Part shown: positions 1 to 7,769 of the stretch, in pieces
Numbering within the stretch: the stretch's first letter is position 1
Layout of the letters: the number at the start of each line of letters is the position of its first letter
Assembly (NCBI RefSeq): GCF_003634825.1
Contig: NZ_RBXD01000001.1
Location: 2,688,501-2,752,500 of the forward strand
DNA from: Flavobacterium sp. 123
Lineage (GTDB): Bacteria; Bacteroidota; Bacteroidia; Flavobacteriales; Flavobacteriaceae
Direction of reading: 5' to 3'
Length of the DNA: 64,000 bases
Notes under the pieces: generated by a model
What the model was told of the DNA's origin: nothing
Databases searched by the model: none
The model's input: only the letters and a program-made list of their open reading frames with translations
Made by a program: the position numbers and the translations under genes

Positions 1-23
1 TAAACTTTAAACAAATTGTATAA

Positions 24-617
24 ATGTCTGTACTAAGATTAAAATTACCAACGGATCCTCGATGGGTAAATATTGTAGAAAAAAATATTGAAGAAATCCT
101 AACAGATCATGCTTGGTGTGAACAAAAAGCAGCTACAAATGCGATTACAATAATCACTAATAATTCAGAACATCAAGATTTAGTTCAGGATTTATTGGCT
201 TTAGCCAAAGAAGAAATTGATCATTTTGAACAAGTGCATAACATTATTATCAAACGAGGTCTTAAATTAGGTCGCGAACGCAAAGATGATTATGTAAATG
301 AATTGTATTTGTACATGAAAAAAAGTGGTGATGGAAGCAGAGTTTCTGGATTAGTAGAACGTTTATTGTTTTCTGCTATGATTGAAGCTAGAAGTTGTGA
401 ACGTTTCAAAGTGCTTTCAGAAAATATTCAAGATGAAGAATTATCTGTTTTTTATAGAGATTTAATGGAAAGCGAAGCAGGACATTACACTACTTTTATA
501 ACCTATGCTCGAAAATATGGCGTTGGAATCGATGTTGAAAAACGCTGGAGAGAGTGGTTAGAATTTGAAGAATCTGTTATTGCTAATTATGGCAAAAGTG
601 AAACCATTCACGGCTAA
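24..617 (+). CDS. miaE: tRNA-(ms2io6A37) hydroxylase MiaE
   Basis: This 197-residue protein belongs to the ferritin-like diiron MiaE family, which hydroxylates the isopentenyl group of ms2i6A at position 37 of tRNAs that read codons starting with U. The expected iron ligands are visible: E33, the pair E64 and H67 in a KEEIDHFEQ segment, E121 in EARSCERF, and the pair E151 and H154 in ESEAGHYTTF. Length and ligand spacing fit the family. It is followed 19 bases later by an acetyltransferase gene on the same strand. The start lies only 23 bases from the window edge, so its promoter is not visible. Family assignment is firm; the exact tRNA set is inferred from known homologues. Confidence 0.93.
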   Translation: MSVLRLKLPTDPRWVNIVEKNIEEILTDHAWCEQKAATNAITIITNNSEHQDLVQDLLALAKEEIDHFEQVHNIIIKRGLKLGRERKDDYVNELYLYMKKSGDGSRVSGLVERLLFSAMIEARSCERFKVLSENIQDEELSVFYRDLMESEAGHYTTFITYARKYGVGIDVEKRWREWLEFEESVIANYGKSETIHG

Positions 618-636
618 ACTAAATTTAGAAACTCAA

Positions 637-1137
637 ATGATTACTATTAGAGAAGCTTCTCCCGCGGATATTAGTATTATTCAACAAATTGCATACGGTT
701 CTTGGCCAAGTACATATGGCGAAATTCTTTCTAAAGAACAGCTGGATTATATGTTGGATAAATTTTATGATTCAGATGCCTTGCTTGATTTAATGGTTAA
801 TCAATGGCATTTTTTCATATTGATTTATGAAGATGATTTTTGTTTGGGATTTGCTTCTTTTGAACATCATTATTTAAATCAAAAAACGACACGTTTACAC
901 AAAATATATTTACTTCCTGAAGCGCAAGGTAAAGGAGCAGGAAAATTATTAATTGATGCTGTAGTTGATTTTGCTAAAAAAAATGATTCGGATGCGGTGT
1001 CTTTAAATGTAAATCGTTTTAATAAAGCCTGTTCTTTTTATCAAAAGATGGGTTTTGAAATTACAGGAGAAGAAGATATAGAATTAGATTACGGTTTTTT
1101 GATGGAAGACTATAAAATGAAAAAAAAGCTTAATTAA
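637..1137 (+). CDS. GNAT family N-acetyltransferase
   Basis: A 166-residue acetyl-CoA-dependent acyltransferase of the GNAT fold. The acetyl-CoA pyrophosphate loop is QGKGAG at residues 97-102, followed by the usual helix, and the typical late NKACSFYQKMGF element is present. The reading frame is open back to 565, but that would overlap miaE by over 50 bases and add a tail not expected of a GNAT; the ATG at 637 puts MITIREAS at the N-terminus, the normal first strand of the fold, so I chose it. The stop overlaps by 4 bases the stop of the opposing pentapeptide gene. Substrate (small molecule or protein N-terminus) cannot be told from sequence. Confidence 0.87.
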   Translation: MITIREASPADISIIQQIAYGSWPSTYGEILSKEQLDYMLDKFYDSDALLDLMVNQWHFFILIYEDDFCLGFASFEHHYLNQKTTRLHKIYLLPEAQGKGAGKLLIDAVVDFAKKNDSDAVSLNVNRFNKACSFYQKMGFEITGEEDIELDYGFLMEDYKMKKKLN

Positions 1138-1703
1138 CTTACTATAATATCGTGTTTAAAGAGCAAACCTTTTAGTCCATCTTGCGAGAAAATTGCTTTT
1201 TTAATTTTAGTTTTTGTTGGATCAATAGTATAGTTGTAGCTTGTTTTGAAATCTGCTTTATTAGCAATTGCTTTTGAAAATTCAGAACGATAAAGATCAC
1301 AATTTTCAAAAATTACCTCTGTCAAATCCGTACTCATAAAATCTACCGCTACTAAACTACAATTCGTAAACTGAGTACCTTTTATTTTCAAAGTATAAAA
1401 TTTAGAAAAATCTAAGTTGCAATCTTTGAAATTTACTTCAAAAATAAGTTTGTCACACATCGAAAAGTTGACCTCTTTTATTTCACAATGATTAAAAAAG
1501 ACTGTTCTTAAAGCCACATGGTTAATTTTAGCATTACTAAAAGAGCAATTATTAAACACACAGTCAATGAAGGTTACGGCTATAAAGTTGCAATTAGAGA
1601 AATTGCAATTGGTAAAAGTACAACATTCAAATTCCTTCAAATTCATTTCATCTGAACCATAAGAGATGTTTTCGTATGCAATGTCTAAAAAATATTCGGG
1701 CAT
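1134..1703 (-). CDS. Pentapeptide-repeat protein
   Basis: A 189-residue protein made largely of tandem five-residue repeats of the A(D/N)LXX type, here rich in the pattern CxFxNCNFSNC through the first two thirds. Such repeats fold into a right-handed quadrilateral beta helix. No signal peptide or membrane segment is seen, so it is probably cytoplasmic. Members of this superfamily include the gyrase-protecting Qnr/MfpA proteins, but most are of unknown function and nothing here argues for quinolone resistance. It stands alone on the minus strand, convergent with the GNAT gene. Confidence 0.85.
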   Translation of the reverse strand: MPEYFLDIAYENISYGSDEMNLKEFECCTFTNCNFSNCNFIAVTFIDCVFNNCSFSNAKINHVALRTVFFNHCEIKEVNFSMCDKLIFEVNFKDCNLDFSKFYTLKIKGTQFTNCSLVAVDFMSTDLTEVIFENCDLYRSEFSKAIANKADFKTSYNYTIDPTKTKIKKAIFSQDGLKGLLFKHDIIVS

Positions 1704-1839
1704 TTTTTTATTTGATGAAAATGAAATAAGTTAAAATTGACTTCTACAAAATATGGATTGTTTACTAATAAAAGTTGTAAATTTACTAGTGACTTTTTAA
1801 ACTAATAAAATAGAAATAAAAACAAATCAATTAAAATAA

Positions 1840-1876
1840 AAAACGCAATTATCAAATTTTTAGATAATTGCGTTTT
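1840..1876 (-). terminator. Rho-independent terminator of the tRNA-Arg gene
   Basis: Perfect 14-base arms (1840-1853 and 1863-1876) around a 9-base loop, ending on the minus strand in a T-rich run. It lies 5 bases beyond the 3' end of the tRNA gene, in the right orientation to end that transcript. Confidence 0.75.
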
Positions 1877-1880
1877 ACTG

Positions 1881-1957
1881 TGGTGACCTCGACTGGATTC
1901 AAACCAGTAACCTCTTGAGCCGTAATCAAGTGCGCTATTCAGTTGCGCCACGAGGCC
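1881..1957 (-). tRNA. tRNA-Arg (anticodon ACG)
   Basis: Read on the minus strand this 77-base segment folds as a complete cloverleaf. The acceptor stem GGCCTCG pairs with CGAGGTC (one G-U), the D arm carries GCGC/GCGC, the anticodon stem CTTGA/TCAAG encloses the loop TTACGGC with anticodon ACG, and the T arm reads ACTGG-TTTGAAT-CCAGT. The discriminator A and an encoded CCA end follow. The ACG anticodon is normally edited to ICG by TadA. A strong upstream promoter and a downstream terminator make it a single-gene unit. Confidence 0.95.
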
Positions 1958-1969
1958 TTAATTCGGGTG

Positions 1970-1999
1970 CAAATATAAGGATAAATGTGTAACTTGCAA
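1970..1999 (-). promoter_or_regulatory. Promoter of the tRNA-Arg gene
   Basis: On the minus strand TTG (1997-1999), a 19-base spacer, then TATATTTG (1970-1977) match the Flavobacterium consensus TTG-N17-23-TAnnTTTG exactly. The -7 box is 12 bases before the tRNA 5' end. A 20-base stretch including this box recurs upstream of pheT. Confidence 0.78.
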
Positions 2000-2027
2000 G
2001 TCATATTCTATATAAAAAATAAAAAAA

Positions 2028-2540
2028 ATGGTATTAGAAAATTATATACGTGATATTCAAGGTTTTCCAAAAGAAGGAATTTTATTTAAAGATATAACTC
2101 CTTTACTAATCAATCCAGAAGCAAGAAATAAATGCCTTCAATTATTGGTTTCGACACTAAAAGATAAAAAAATTGACAAAGTAATAGGAGTGGAGAGCCG
2201 AGGTTTTTTCTTTGGGATGCTTATAGCACAAGAACTAAATGTGGGTTTTATTCCTGTTAGAAAGGCAAAAAAACTACCCTATAAAACCATTTCGGCAACC
2301 TATGATTTAGAATATGGAACAGATACTTTAGAAATTCACATTGATGCTATTCAAAAAGGAGACCGAATATTAATCCATGATGATGTTTTAGCAACGGGAG
2401 GAACAGTAAAAGCGGTTTGTGAATTAGTAGAACGATTGGGTGGTGAAATTGTACAATGCAATTTTTTGATGGAATTAGCTTTTTTAAAAGGTAGAGCTAA
2501 AATCAAAGGGAACGAAATCTTCTCGGCGATTACCTATTGA
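2028..2540 (+). CDS. apt: Adenine phosphoribosyltransferase
   Basis: A 170-residue purine salvage enzyme that converts adenine and PRPP to AMP and pyrophosphate in the cytoplasm. Type I phosphoribosyltransferase signatures are present in order: the FPKEGILFKDITPLL opening typical of APRT, GVESRGF at 54-60, the flexible-loop KLPY near 83, and the PRPP-binding loop LIHDDVLATGGT at 115-126. Length is normal for bacterial APRT. The last bases overlap the stop of the small opposing gene at 2534-2677. Confidence 0.95.
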   Translation: MVLENYIRDIQGFPKEGILFKDITPLLINPEARNKCLQLLVSTLKDKKIDKVIGVESRGFFFGMLIAQELNVGFIPVRKAKKLPYKTISATYDLEYGTDTLEIHIDAIQKGDRILIHDDVLATGGTVKAVCELVERLGGEIVQCNFLMELAFLKGRAKIKGNEIFSAITY

Positions 2541-2677
2541 TTTATGGCTCTAATGGTAATATAATACCGGTAACCTATAATAGCCATCTGCCATTTTTTA
2601 GCTTTAGAAATATCCAATCTTTGTTTAGTAAAACTGGGTAATATGATTTCGTTAACTTTGGCTAGAATTTTAAACAT
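2534..2677 (-). CDS. Small conserved Flavobacteriia-type protein, 47 residues
   Basis: On the minus strand ATG at 2675-2677 opens a 47-residue frame, MFKILAKVNEIILPSF followed by a basic stretch and ending in YRYYITIRAINQ. I recognise this pattern (FKxLAKxNxxxLPSxTKxxLDxxKAxKxQxAIIGxRYxVTxRAL) from short proteins common in Flavobacteriaceae, which from memory have sometimes been labelled SsrA-binding protein; at 47 residues it is far too short for SmpB (about 150), so I give no function. It is basic, with an amphipathic N-terminus. It overlaps the 3' end of apt by 7 bases tail to tail. It lies beyond the terminator that follows the M56 gene, so it probably has its own promoter, which I could not identify. 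Confidence 0.7.
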   Translation of the reverse strand: MFKILAKVNEIILPSFTKQRLDISKAKKWQMAIIGYRYYITIRAINQ

Positions 2678-2702
2678 AGATATTTTTTTTTTCAAAGATA
2701 TA

Positions 2703-2737
2703 AAAAAAGACGGTCTTGATGAGAGACCGTCTTTTTT
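2703..2737 (-). terminator. Terminator downstream of the M56 sensor gene
   Basis: A GC-rich hairpin with perfect arms (2703-2716 and 2724-2737) flanked by A and T runs. On the minus strand it lies 19 bases past the stop of the M56 gene and separates that operon from the 47-residue gene. Confidence 0.85.
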
Positions 2738-2755
2738 GGTTTTATAAAATGGTAT

Positions 2756-4615
2756 TTATTTTTGTTGCTTTAAATTGGATTGATATTCTTGCATTTGCTG
2801 TTCGTAAATTTTCATTTTTTTGTCAAAAGCTTCCATTTCTTTATTGAAAGGTTCCATCTGCTTGTCAAACTCCTCCATTTGTTTGTCGAACTCTTCCATT
2901 TGAGGTTCTAGTTTTTCCATTTTAGCATCAAATTCTTCCATTTTCTTTTCAAACTCTTTCCAAGCTTTTTTGTCACCATTTATTGGACTGCCTTTTGGTG
3001 CTTTCGGTGCTTTTGGAAAAGTAGGTGGTTTAGGACTTTTAAATTTAAAAGTTGGAGGTGTTGGTGGAATTGGAGGTGTTGGAGCATCAGAATTATTAAA
3101 AATTTCATTTGAATTTTTTGTAATTATTCGAATCGTTTTCTCATTTTTATTGACATCCATTTTATCAATAGTGTTTTGGTCAAGTAGCAATAATTCTTTT
3201 TTATCTACTTTTTTATCATTGATATAGATTTCATTTTCAAGAAGTGTTTTATTGAATTTTTTAGTTACAATTCTGATTTCTTGCTTGCTTGTATTTTTTA
3301 TTACATCCATGCTTTCAATTTCATTTGGATCTAATTTGTCCATGTCATCTTTGCTAACTTTTGCACCGTCAATAAAAATTTCTTTAGTGATAGAAACTAC
3401 ATCATTTTCTGAATCAACATCTTTTTCTACATCTTCTATTTTATTGTTTTTTGCGACATTAACAATGCTTACTTTACCGGATAAATCACCTTTAATGTAA
3501 AATGGATTTATGGGATTATTGCTATGTTGTTGTTTGTAGGTCTCATTGCCATATATATTTTTGTTATGGTTTACAGTAATTCCTATAATTTCATTGTCAG
3601 AATTACGTTCTATTTCAGAAAAAATAAGATCGCAATTGTATTCTTTTTTGAATAACTCCACTTGTTTTTTTAATTCTTCATCCGAAAAATTTTTGTCAAT
3701 AGTAATAATAATTTCACCTTTAGTTTGGGTTTCATTCGGACTCTTTTTTTCCTGTGCAATAGTTTTGATTTGGAATAAAAGAACAAAGCCTACTAATGCC
3801 GGAAGTATTAAAGTGTACTTCCAAGAGTTCCATTTTTTTGATTGATTTTTGTTTAACATAACGATTCGTTTTTTGATTAATGATTGATAAAAATGATTGG
3901 TAATGGCAACACAATTTTCTTGTGTTGTTATTTTTAAAAGTGTGATTTGATAGGCTTTTTTATCAGATATTTTTTTTAATGCTTCACTGTCAGCAATGAA
4001 TTCAAGGTTTTGCAAAATGGATTTTTTATAGTACCAAACAAATGGGTTGAACCAAAAAACTACACAAAACAATCTTGAAATAAGGACATCAATGGTGTGA
4101 AACTGTTCGCTATGAACTTTTTCGTGTTCTAAAATGTTTTCTAATTCGGAAGCATTATATAATGTTGAATTGTAAACGATTGTATTGAAATAAGAAAAAG
4201 GAGCAAGATTCTCGGTAATGTCAACAAACTTATAGTCAGCTTGTTTTTGAATGGTTTTTCCTTTCAAAATGCTGTTTAAGCTAAAAAAATCAAAAGCAAA
4301 TTTGGCAAGAAATAATACTGTTCCAACCGAATAAGTTATTATTAAAATAAGAGGCAAATAATCTTCAAATGTTTTTTCTTGGATATAATTTGTTGTTGGG
4401 ATATTTGCCCAGTTAATGTTAGATGGAGTGGGTTCAATCCAAATTATTTTGGTAATAACAAGTAAAGGTAAAAGGATTGAAGTAAATAAACCAGCTAATA
4501 GAAACCAACGATTACTGTTGAAAAAGGTTTCTTTTCGAAGCATAAAAAAATAGGCTAAATAAAATAAACCAATTAACCCACTGGATTTGATTAGATAAAT
4601 AAAAAGTGATTCCAT
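2756..4615 (-). CDS. M56 (BlaR1-type) membrane metallopeptidase/sensor
   Basis: A 619-residue integral membrane protein. Four hydrophobic segments lie near 5-25, 37-60, 85-110 and 266-284. The M56 protease core has HEKVH at 164-168 (zinc ligands H164 and H168, catalytic E165) and EFIAD at 205-209 with the third ligand. In BlaR1/MecR1 such a protease cleaves the partner repressor after the outer domain senses a signal. The outer part here is not a penicillin-binding domain: residues 410-452 and 460-501 are two copies of a unit resembling TonB-plug-like peptides (IDGAKVSKDDMDKLDPNEIE and INDKKVDKKELLLLDQNTID), followed by a proline-rich stretch (511-543) and eight consecutive heptads each starting with M (559-614), a predicted coiled coil. 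It sits 43 bases after the BlaI-type gene, in the same operon. The signal is unknown. Confidence 0.88.
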   Translation of the reverse strand: MESLFIYLIKSSGLIGLFYLAYFFMLRKETFFNSNRWFLLAGLFTSILLPLLVITKIIWIEPTPSNINWANIPTTNYIQEKTFEDYLPLILIITYSVGTVLFLAKFAFDFFSLNSILKGKTIQKQADYKFVDITENLAPFSYFNTIVYNSTLYNASELENILEHEKVHSEQFHTIDVLISRLFCVVFWFNPFVWYYKKSILQNLEFIADSEALKKISDKKAYQITLLKITTQENCVAITNHFYQSLIKKRIVMLNKNQSKKWNSWKYTLILPALVGFVLLFQIKTIAQEKKSPNETQTKGEIIITIDKNFSDEELKKQVELFKKEYNCDLIFSEIERNSDNEIIGITVNHNKNIYGNETYKQQHSNNPINPFYIKGDLSGKVSIVNVAKNNKIEDVEKDVDSENDVVSITKEIFIDGAKVSKDDMDKLDPNEIESMDVIKNTSKQEIRIVTKKFNKTLLENEIYINDKKVDKKELLLLDQNTIDKMDVNKNEKTIRIITKNSNEIFNNSDAPTPPIPPTPPTFKFKSPKPPTFPKAPKAPKGSPINGDKKAWKEFEKKMEEFDAKMEKLEPQMEEFDKQMEEFDKQMEPFNKEMEAFDKKMKIYEQQMQEYQSNLKQQK

Positions 4616-4658
4616 ACTATTGTGTTAGAAGGTTATTTTATGCTTTTAATTGATAAAA

Positions 4659-5027
4659 TTATTTTTCTTCTTTCTGGCTTTCAATCATCGCTAAAATTTC
4701 ACGCAACTCATCTGCCGAAATTTTTTCTTCTTTTGCAAAAAAGGAAACCATATTTTTATAAGAGCTGTTAAAATAAGTGTCAATAGCAGTATTTATGAAG
4801 CGTTTTCTGTAATCTTCGATACTCACTATTGGGTAGTATTGGTGTGTATTTCCAAAAGCATTATGTGACACAAATCCTTTTTCTTCTAGATTTCTAACTA
4901 TAGTTGAAAGTGTATTGTAATGGGGTTGCTCATCTGTTATTGCCGCCATAATTTCTTTTACGAATGCTTTTTTAAGCTTCCATAAAATTTGCATGATTTC
5001 TTCTTCTTTATTTGTAAGTTTTTGCAT
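4659..5027 (-). CDS. BlaI/MecI/CopY family transcriptional repressor
   Basis: A 122-residue winged-helix repressor. The N-terminal domain (about 1-75) begins MQKLTNKEEEIMQILWKLKK and contains the family's recognition region around HYNTLSTIVRNLEEKGFV; the C-terminal half is the helical dimerisation region. In this family the dimer binds palindromes over its own promoter and is cut by the M56 partner, encoded directly downstream. Consistent with that, three AT-rich palindromes cover the promoter just upstream (5053-5099). No beta-lactamase gene is nearby, so a role in beta-lactam resistance is not supported; in Bacteroidota such pairs control varied genes. Confidence 0.92.
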   Translation of the reverse strand: MQKLTNKEEEIMQILWKLKKAFVKEIMAAITDEQPHYNTLSTIVRNLEEKGFVSHNAFGNTHQYYPIVSIEDYRKRFINTAIDTYFNSSYKNMVSFFAKEEKISADELREILAMIESQKEEK

Positions 5028-5044
5028 GATTTTATTATTTGAAT

Positions 5045-5074
5045 CAAACTTACAACTATATTTTTAGTTGACAA
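5045..5074 (-). promoter_or_regulatory. Promoter of the BlaI-M56 operon
   Basis: On the minus strand TTG (5072-5074), a 19-base spacer and TAAGTTTG (5045-5052) give an exact Bacteroidota-type promoter ending 18 bases upstream of the repressor's ATG. Confidence 0.78.
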
Positions 5075-5099
5075 ACTATAAATATAGTTATTTAACTAT
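5053..5099 (-). promoter_or_regulatory. Three-palindrome BlaI-type operator
   Basis: Three near-perfect palindromes sit side by side: CAACTA-N6-TAGTTG (5053-5070), filling the promoter spacer; AACTATA-AA-TATAGTT (5074-5089), over the -33 element; and ATAGTTA-TT-TAACTAT (5084-5099), overlapping the second and just upstream. The shared half-site is close to AACTAT, comparable in size and layout to the inverted repeats bound by BlaI/MecI dimers. Binding by the adjacent repressor is inferred. Confidence 0.6.
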
Positions 5100-5132
5100 T
5101 TTTTAAGTTTTAAAGAAAAGTGTTTAGGAAAA

Positions 5133-6359
5133 TTAATCGTTTTGTCTTTCTAATGCTAAAATTTTTTGTAACCAAAAACAGCAGCCAAAAGCAATAAAAC
5201 CGCAAGTTCCCATGATGAACCAATTTATTTGATATCCGAAATGACCTATAATTTCTAATCCAATTTTTGAACTTACAATATGTGCTAAGCTAAAAGTCAT
5301 CGTGTATAATGCCATATAGCGTCCTTCATGTCCTTTTGGGGCTCTGCTTAAGGCAAAAGCATTCGAAAAAGGGAAAACAAATATTTCTCCAAAAGTGATA
5401 AAGACAATACTTATAATTAAAATGATTACCCAATAATCCAGCAAAAGGATGTAAAAACTAACCGCAATTAATAGTGAACCCCAGAGGATAATTCGGATTC
5501 TATCAATTTGTTTTCGCTCCATAAAACTCACTAAAGGCATTTCGAATAAAAAAACTAAAAACCCATTTAAAGAGATTAAGAGACCTGTTTGTACTTCGGA
5601 TAAACCAAAATGTTCATGATGGAATAAAGGTAAGGTTGTGAAAATTTGAAAAAACAACATGGCGCTTATAAAACTGATAAACTGGAATATCCAAAATGGT
5701 TTATCTTTAAAAACAGATTTAGATTTAATTATGACTGGAGTTTGTTCATGAGGCGCAAGCGACTCTTTTTTCTTTTCTTTTACAAAAAGGGCAAATATTA
5801 AAATTGCGATAATACAGGTACTTCCATCAATCCAAAATAATCCTTGATATCCAATGCCTAAAATGATAAGTCCACCAAGTGTAGGTCCTGCAGCAAATCC
5901 TAAATTTACAGATAAACGAACTAAAGACAAGGCTCTAACACGGTTTTCAGGTTTTGCATAAACGCTTAATGAAACAAACATTGCTGGTCTAAACATATCG
6001 GCAATGGTCATTATCAGGAACATTCCGAAACATAATCCCCAAAAAGAAGTTATATATTGTAATATGAAAAATAATAATCCACTGGTAAAAAGACTGAAAA
6101 TCATAATTTTATAGAACCCGATTTTGTCTGATAATTTGCCTCCCAACCACGAACCAAGCATAGAACCAATACCAAACGAAACCATAATCCATCCCACTTC
6201 ACTATAAGTAAAGTGCAAGTTTTCCTTTAGATATTTAGATAAAAAAGGCAAAACCATGGTGCCAGCACGGTTAATAAAAGTAATGAGTGCTAGAATCCAA
6301 ACTTCACGCCTAAAACCTTTAAAATTATTTATGTAACGTTGAATTGCAGTTTTGAGCAT
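5133..6359 (-). CDS. MFS transporter
   Basis: A 408-residue major facilitator protein with about twelve hydrophobic segments and the cytoplasmic loop 2-3 signature GGKLSDKIGFYK at 73-84. It resembles the DHA1-like drug/metabolite exporters, but the substrate cannot be told. The frame is open upstream to 6410, yet a -7 promoter box (6379-6386, minus strand) lies inside that extension, and the ATG at 6357-6359 gives MLKTAIQRYINNFKGFRREV, a normal cytoplasmic N-tail before helix 1; I therefore use the shorter start. It diverges from the DUF1684 gene. Confidence 0.87.
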   Translation of the reverse strand: MLKTAIQRYINNFKGFRREVWILALITFINRAGTMVLPFLSKYLKENLHFTYSEVGWIMVSFGIGSMLGSWLGGKLSDKIGFYKIMIFSLFTSGLLFFILQYITSFWGLCFGMFLIMTIADMFRPAMFVSLSVYAKPENRVRALSLVRLSVNLGFAAGPTLGGLIILGIGYQGLFWIDGSTCIIAILIFALFVKEKKKESLAPHEQTPVIIKSKSVFKDKPFWIFQFISFISAMLFFQIFTTLPLFHHEHFGLSEVQTGLLISLNGFLVFLFEMPLVSFMERKQIDRIRIILWGSLLIAVSFYILLLDYWVIILIISIVFITFGEIFVFPFSNAFALSRAPKGHEGRYMALYTMTFSLAHIVSSKIGLEIIGHFGYQINWFIMGTCGFIAFGCCFWLQKILALERQND

Positions 6360-6378
6360 GAATAAAGATATATTTTCA

Positions 6379-6386
6379 CAAAGGTA
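6379..6386 (-). promoter_or_regulatory. -7 box (TACCTTTG) for the MFS gene
   Basis: A TAnnTTTG match 19 bases upstream of the chosen MFS start. No clear TTG was found at the usual spacing, so the assignment is partial. Confidence 0.45.
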
Positions 6387-6396
6387 AATAACTTTG

Positions 6397-6404
6397 TAGG
6401 TTTG
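6397..6404 (+). promoter_or_regulatory. -7 box (TAGGTTTG) for the DUF1684 gene
   Basis: A TAnnTTTG match on the plus strand, 51 bases before the DUF1684 start and only 10 bases from the opposing MFS -7 box, giving a compact divergent promoter region. No good -33 element is visible. Confidence 0.38.
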
Positions 6405-6455
6405 CGTCATTGTGTCATTATAACTTTTAAACTATTTTTGCTTAAAATTTATAAG

Positions 6456-7058
6456 ATGAGAACACTAGTAATTTTATTTTTTTTGGTTCAAGTATATTTT
6501 GGCTCAGCCCAAAATAAATTTAATAGTGCTTCAGTCAAAAAGTTTCAAAAAGAGTTGAATGCAGAATATGCAGATCCTAAAACAAGTCCATTGGATCCAG
6601 AAGATTTAGCAACTTTTAAAACCTTGGATTTTTATCCAATAAATAAAAAATTCTTTGTGAAAGCAAGGTTTGTTCGAACCGAAAATGAAAAATCATTTGA
6701 GATGCAAACCTCAACGGATAGAAAACCTATGTATGTTAAGTATGGTGAAGTTTACTTTACTATTGACGGCAAAAAATTAAAACTTAATATTTATAGAAAT
6801 ATTGAACTTTCGAAAAAAGAGGAATACAAAGACTATTTATTTTTACCTTTTTCTGATTTGTGTTCTGGAAAAGAAAGCTACATAGGAGGGAAATATATTG
6901 ATATGAAAGTACCTAAAGGAAATACGATTACTATCGATTTTAACACATCATATAATCCGTATTGCGCTTATAGTCATAAATATTCATGCCCTAAAGTACC
7001 TTTAGAAAATGATTTAAATATAGCGATAAAAGCAGGAGTTAAAAAATTTCATGATTAA
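6456..7058 (+). CDS. DUF1684 domain-containing exported protein
   Basis: A 200-residue protein with a cleavable signal peptide (MRTLVILFFLVQVYFGSAQ). The mature part carries the DUF1684 hallmarks: a central KLKLNIYRN strand, FSDLCSGKESYIGGKYID, and the C-terminal YNPYCAYSHKYSCPKVPLEN with two cysteines, ending in IKAGVKKFHD. The function of the family is not established. The frame runs back to 6402, but the signal peptide starts at the ATG at 6456. Its stop overlaps the start of the TatD gene by one base (TAATG), so the two are probably translated together. Confidence 0.86.
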   Translation: MRTLVILFFLVQVYFGSAQNKFNSASVKKFQKELNAEYADPKTSPLDPEDLATFKTLDFYPINKKFFVKARFVRTENEKSFEMQTSTDRKPMYVKYGEVYFTIDGKKLKLNIYRNIELSKKEEYKDYLFLPFSDLCSGKESYIGGKYIDMKVPKGNTITIDFNTSYNPYCAYSHKYSCPKVPLENDLNIAIKAGVKKFHD

Positions 7059-7711
7059 TGGAATATTTCAATTTACATACCCACATATATACCAATCAAC
7101 CTAATATATTAGAATTGGTTAATCAATATCCTTACGAATTTGATGGGTCAATTACGTTTTATTCTACTGGGATTCATCCTTGGTATATTGACGAAAACCG
7201 CTTGGAATCTGACTTGCAGATAATTGAAAGTAAGCTCAAAGAATCTAATTGTCTGGCCCTAGGCGAATGTGGTTTAGATAAACGCATCGATATTCCAATG
7301 GATTTGCAACAATCTGTTTTTGAAAAGCAATTATTTTTAGCTCAAAAATACCAAAAACCAGTTGTGATACATTGTGTCGCAGCTTTTCAAGAATTGATTG
7401 ATATTATTAGAAAAGAGAATATTACAGTGCCAATTTTGATTCATGGGTTTTCCAAAAGTGAACAATTAGCTAAACAATTATTGGATAATGGTTTTTATAT
7501 TTCGTTTGGAAAGTATTTATTACGAAATCCAGAAATAGAGTTGGTTTTTAAAAACATACCAAACGATCGATTTTTTTTAGAAACAGATACAATCGATGAA
7601 GGAATACAGGCTGTTTACGCATTAGCAGCAAAATATAAAGGAGTTTCGGTAGAAGAAATTCAGGAAATAATAAGAACTAATTTTAATAAAGTTTTTAAAA
7701 TTCAATTTTAA
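7058..7711 (+). CDS. TatD family metal-dependent hydrolase
   Basis: A 217-residue TIM-barrel deoxyribonuclease-like hydrolase. Metal-binding residues expected for TatD are visible: H7 and H9 in NLHTHIY, E70 in GECGLDKR, H105 in VIHC, H129 in IHGF and D177 in LETDT. It is somewhat shorter than the roughly 260 residues of E. coli TatD, as is usual for this lineage. TatD-type proteins are 3'-5' exonucleases acting on DNA/RNA ends, but the substrate of this branch is unproven. It is coupled to the DUF1684 gene and lies 58 bases before tcdA. Confidence 0.87.
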   Translation: MEYFNLHTHIYTNQPNILELVNQYPYEFDGSITFYSTGIHPWYIDENRLESDLQIIESKLKESNCLALGECGLDKRIDIPMDLQQSVFEKQLFLAQKYQKPVVIHCVAAFQELIDIIRKENITVPILIHGFSKSEQLAKQLLDNGFYISFGKYLLRNPEIELVFKNIPNDRFFLETDTIDEGIQAVYALAAKYKGVSVEEIQEIIRTNFNKVFKIQF

Positions 7712-7769
7712 ACAGAAAAACAAATTTTGAAGTATTCAGCTTTAATATTAAACTTTAAACAAGAAAAAA

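Noticed and set aside
1134..1703. Pentapeptide protein as a Qnr-like quinolone resistance determinant
   Set aside because: The repeats alone are not enough; no gyrase-loop features can be identified by eye.
2756..5027. Reading the BlaI/M56 pair as a beta-lactam resistance locus
   Set aside because: No beta-lactamase or alternative penicillin-binding protein is nearby, and the sensor lacks a penicillin-binding domain.
7740..7762. The word TAAACTTTAAAC before tcdA, also at the first bases of the window before miaE
   Set aside because: A 12-base A/T-rich word repeated twice in such DNA is likely chance or a generic spacer sequence.
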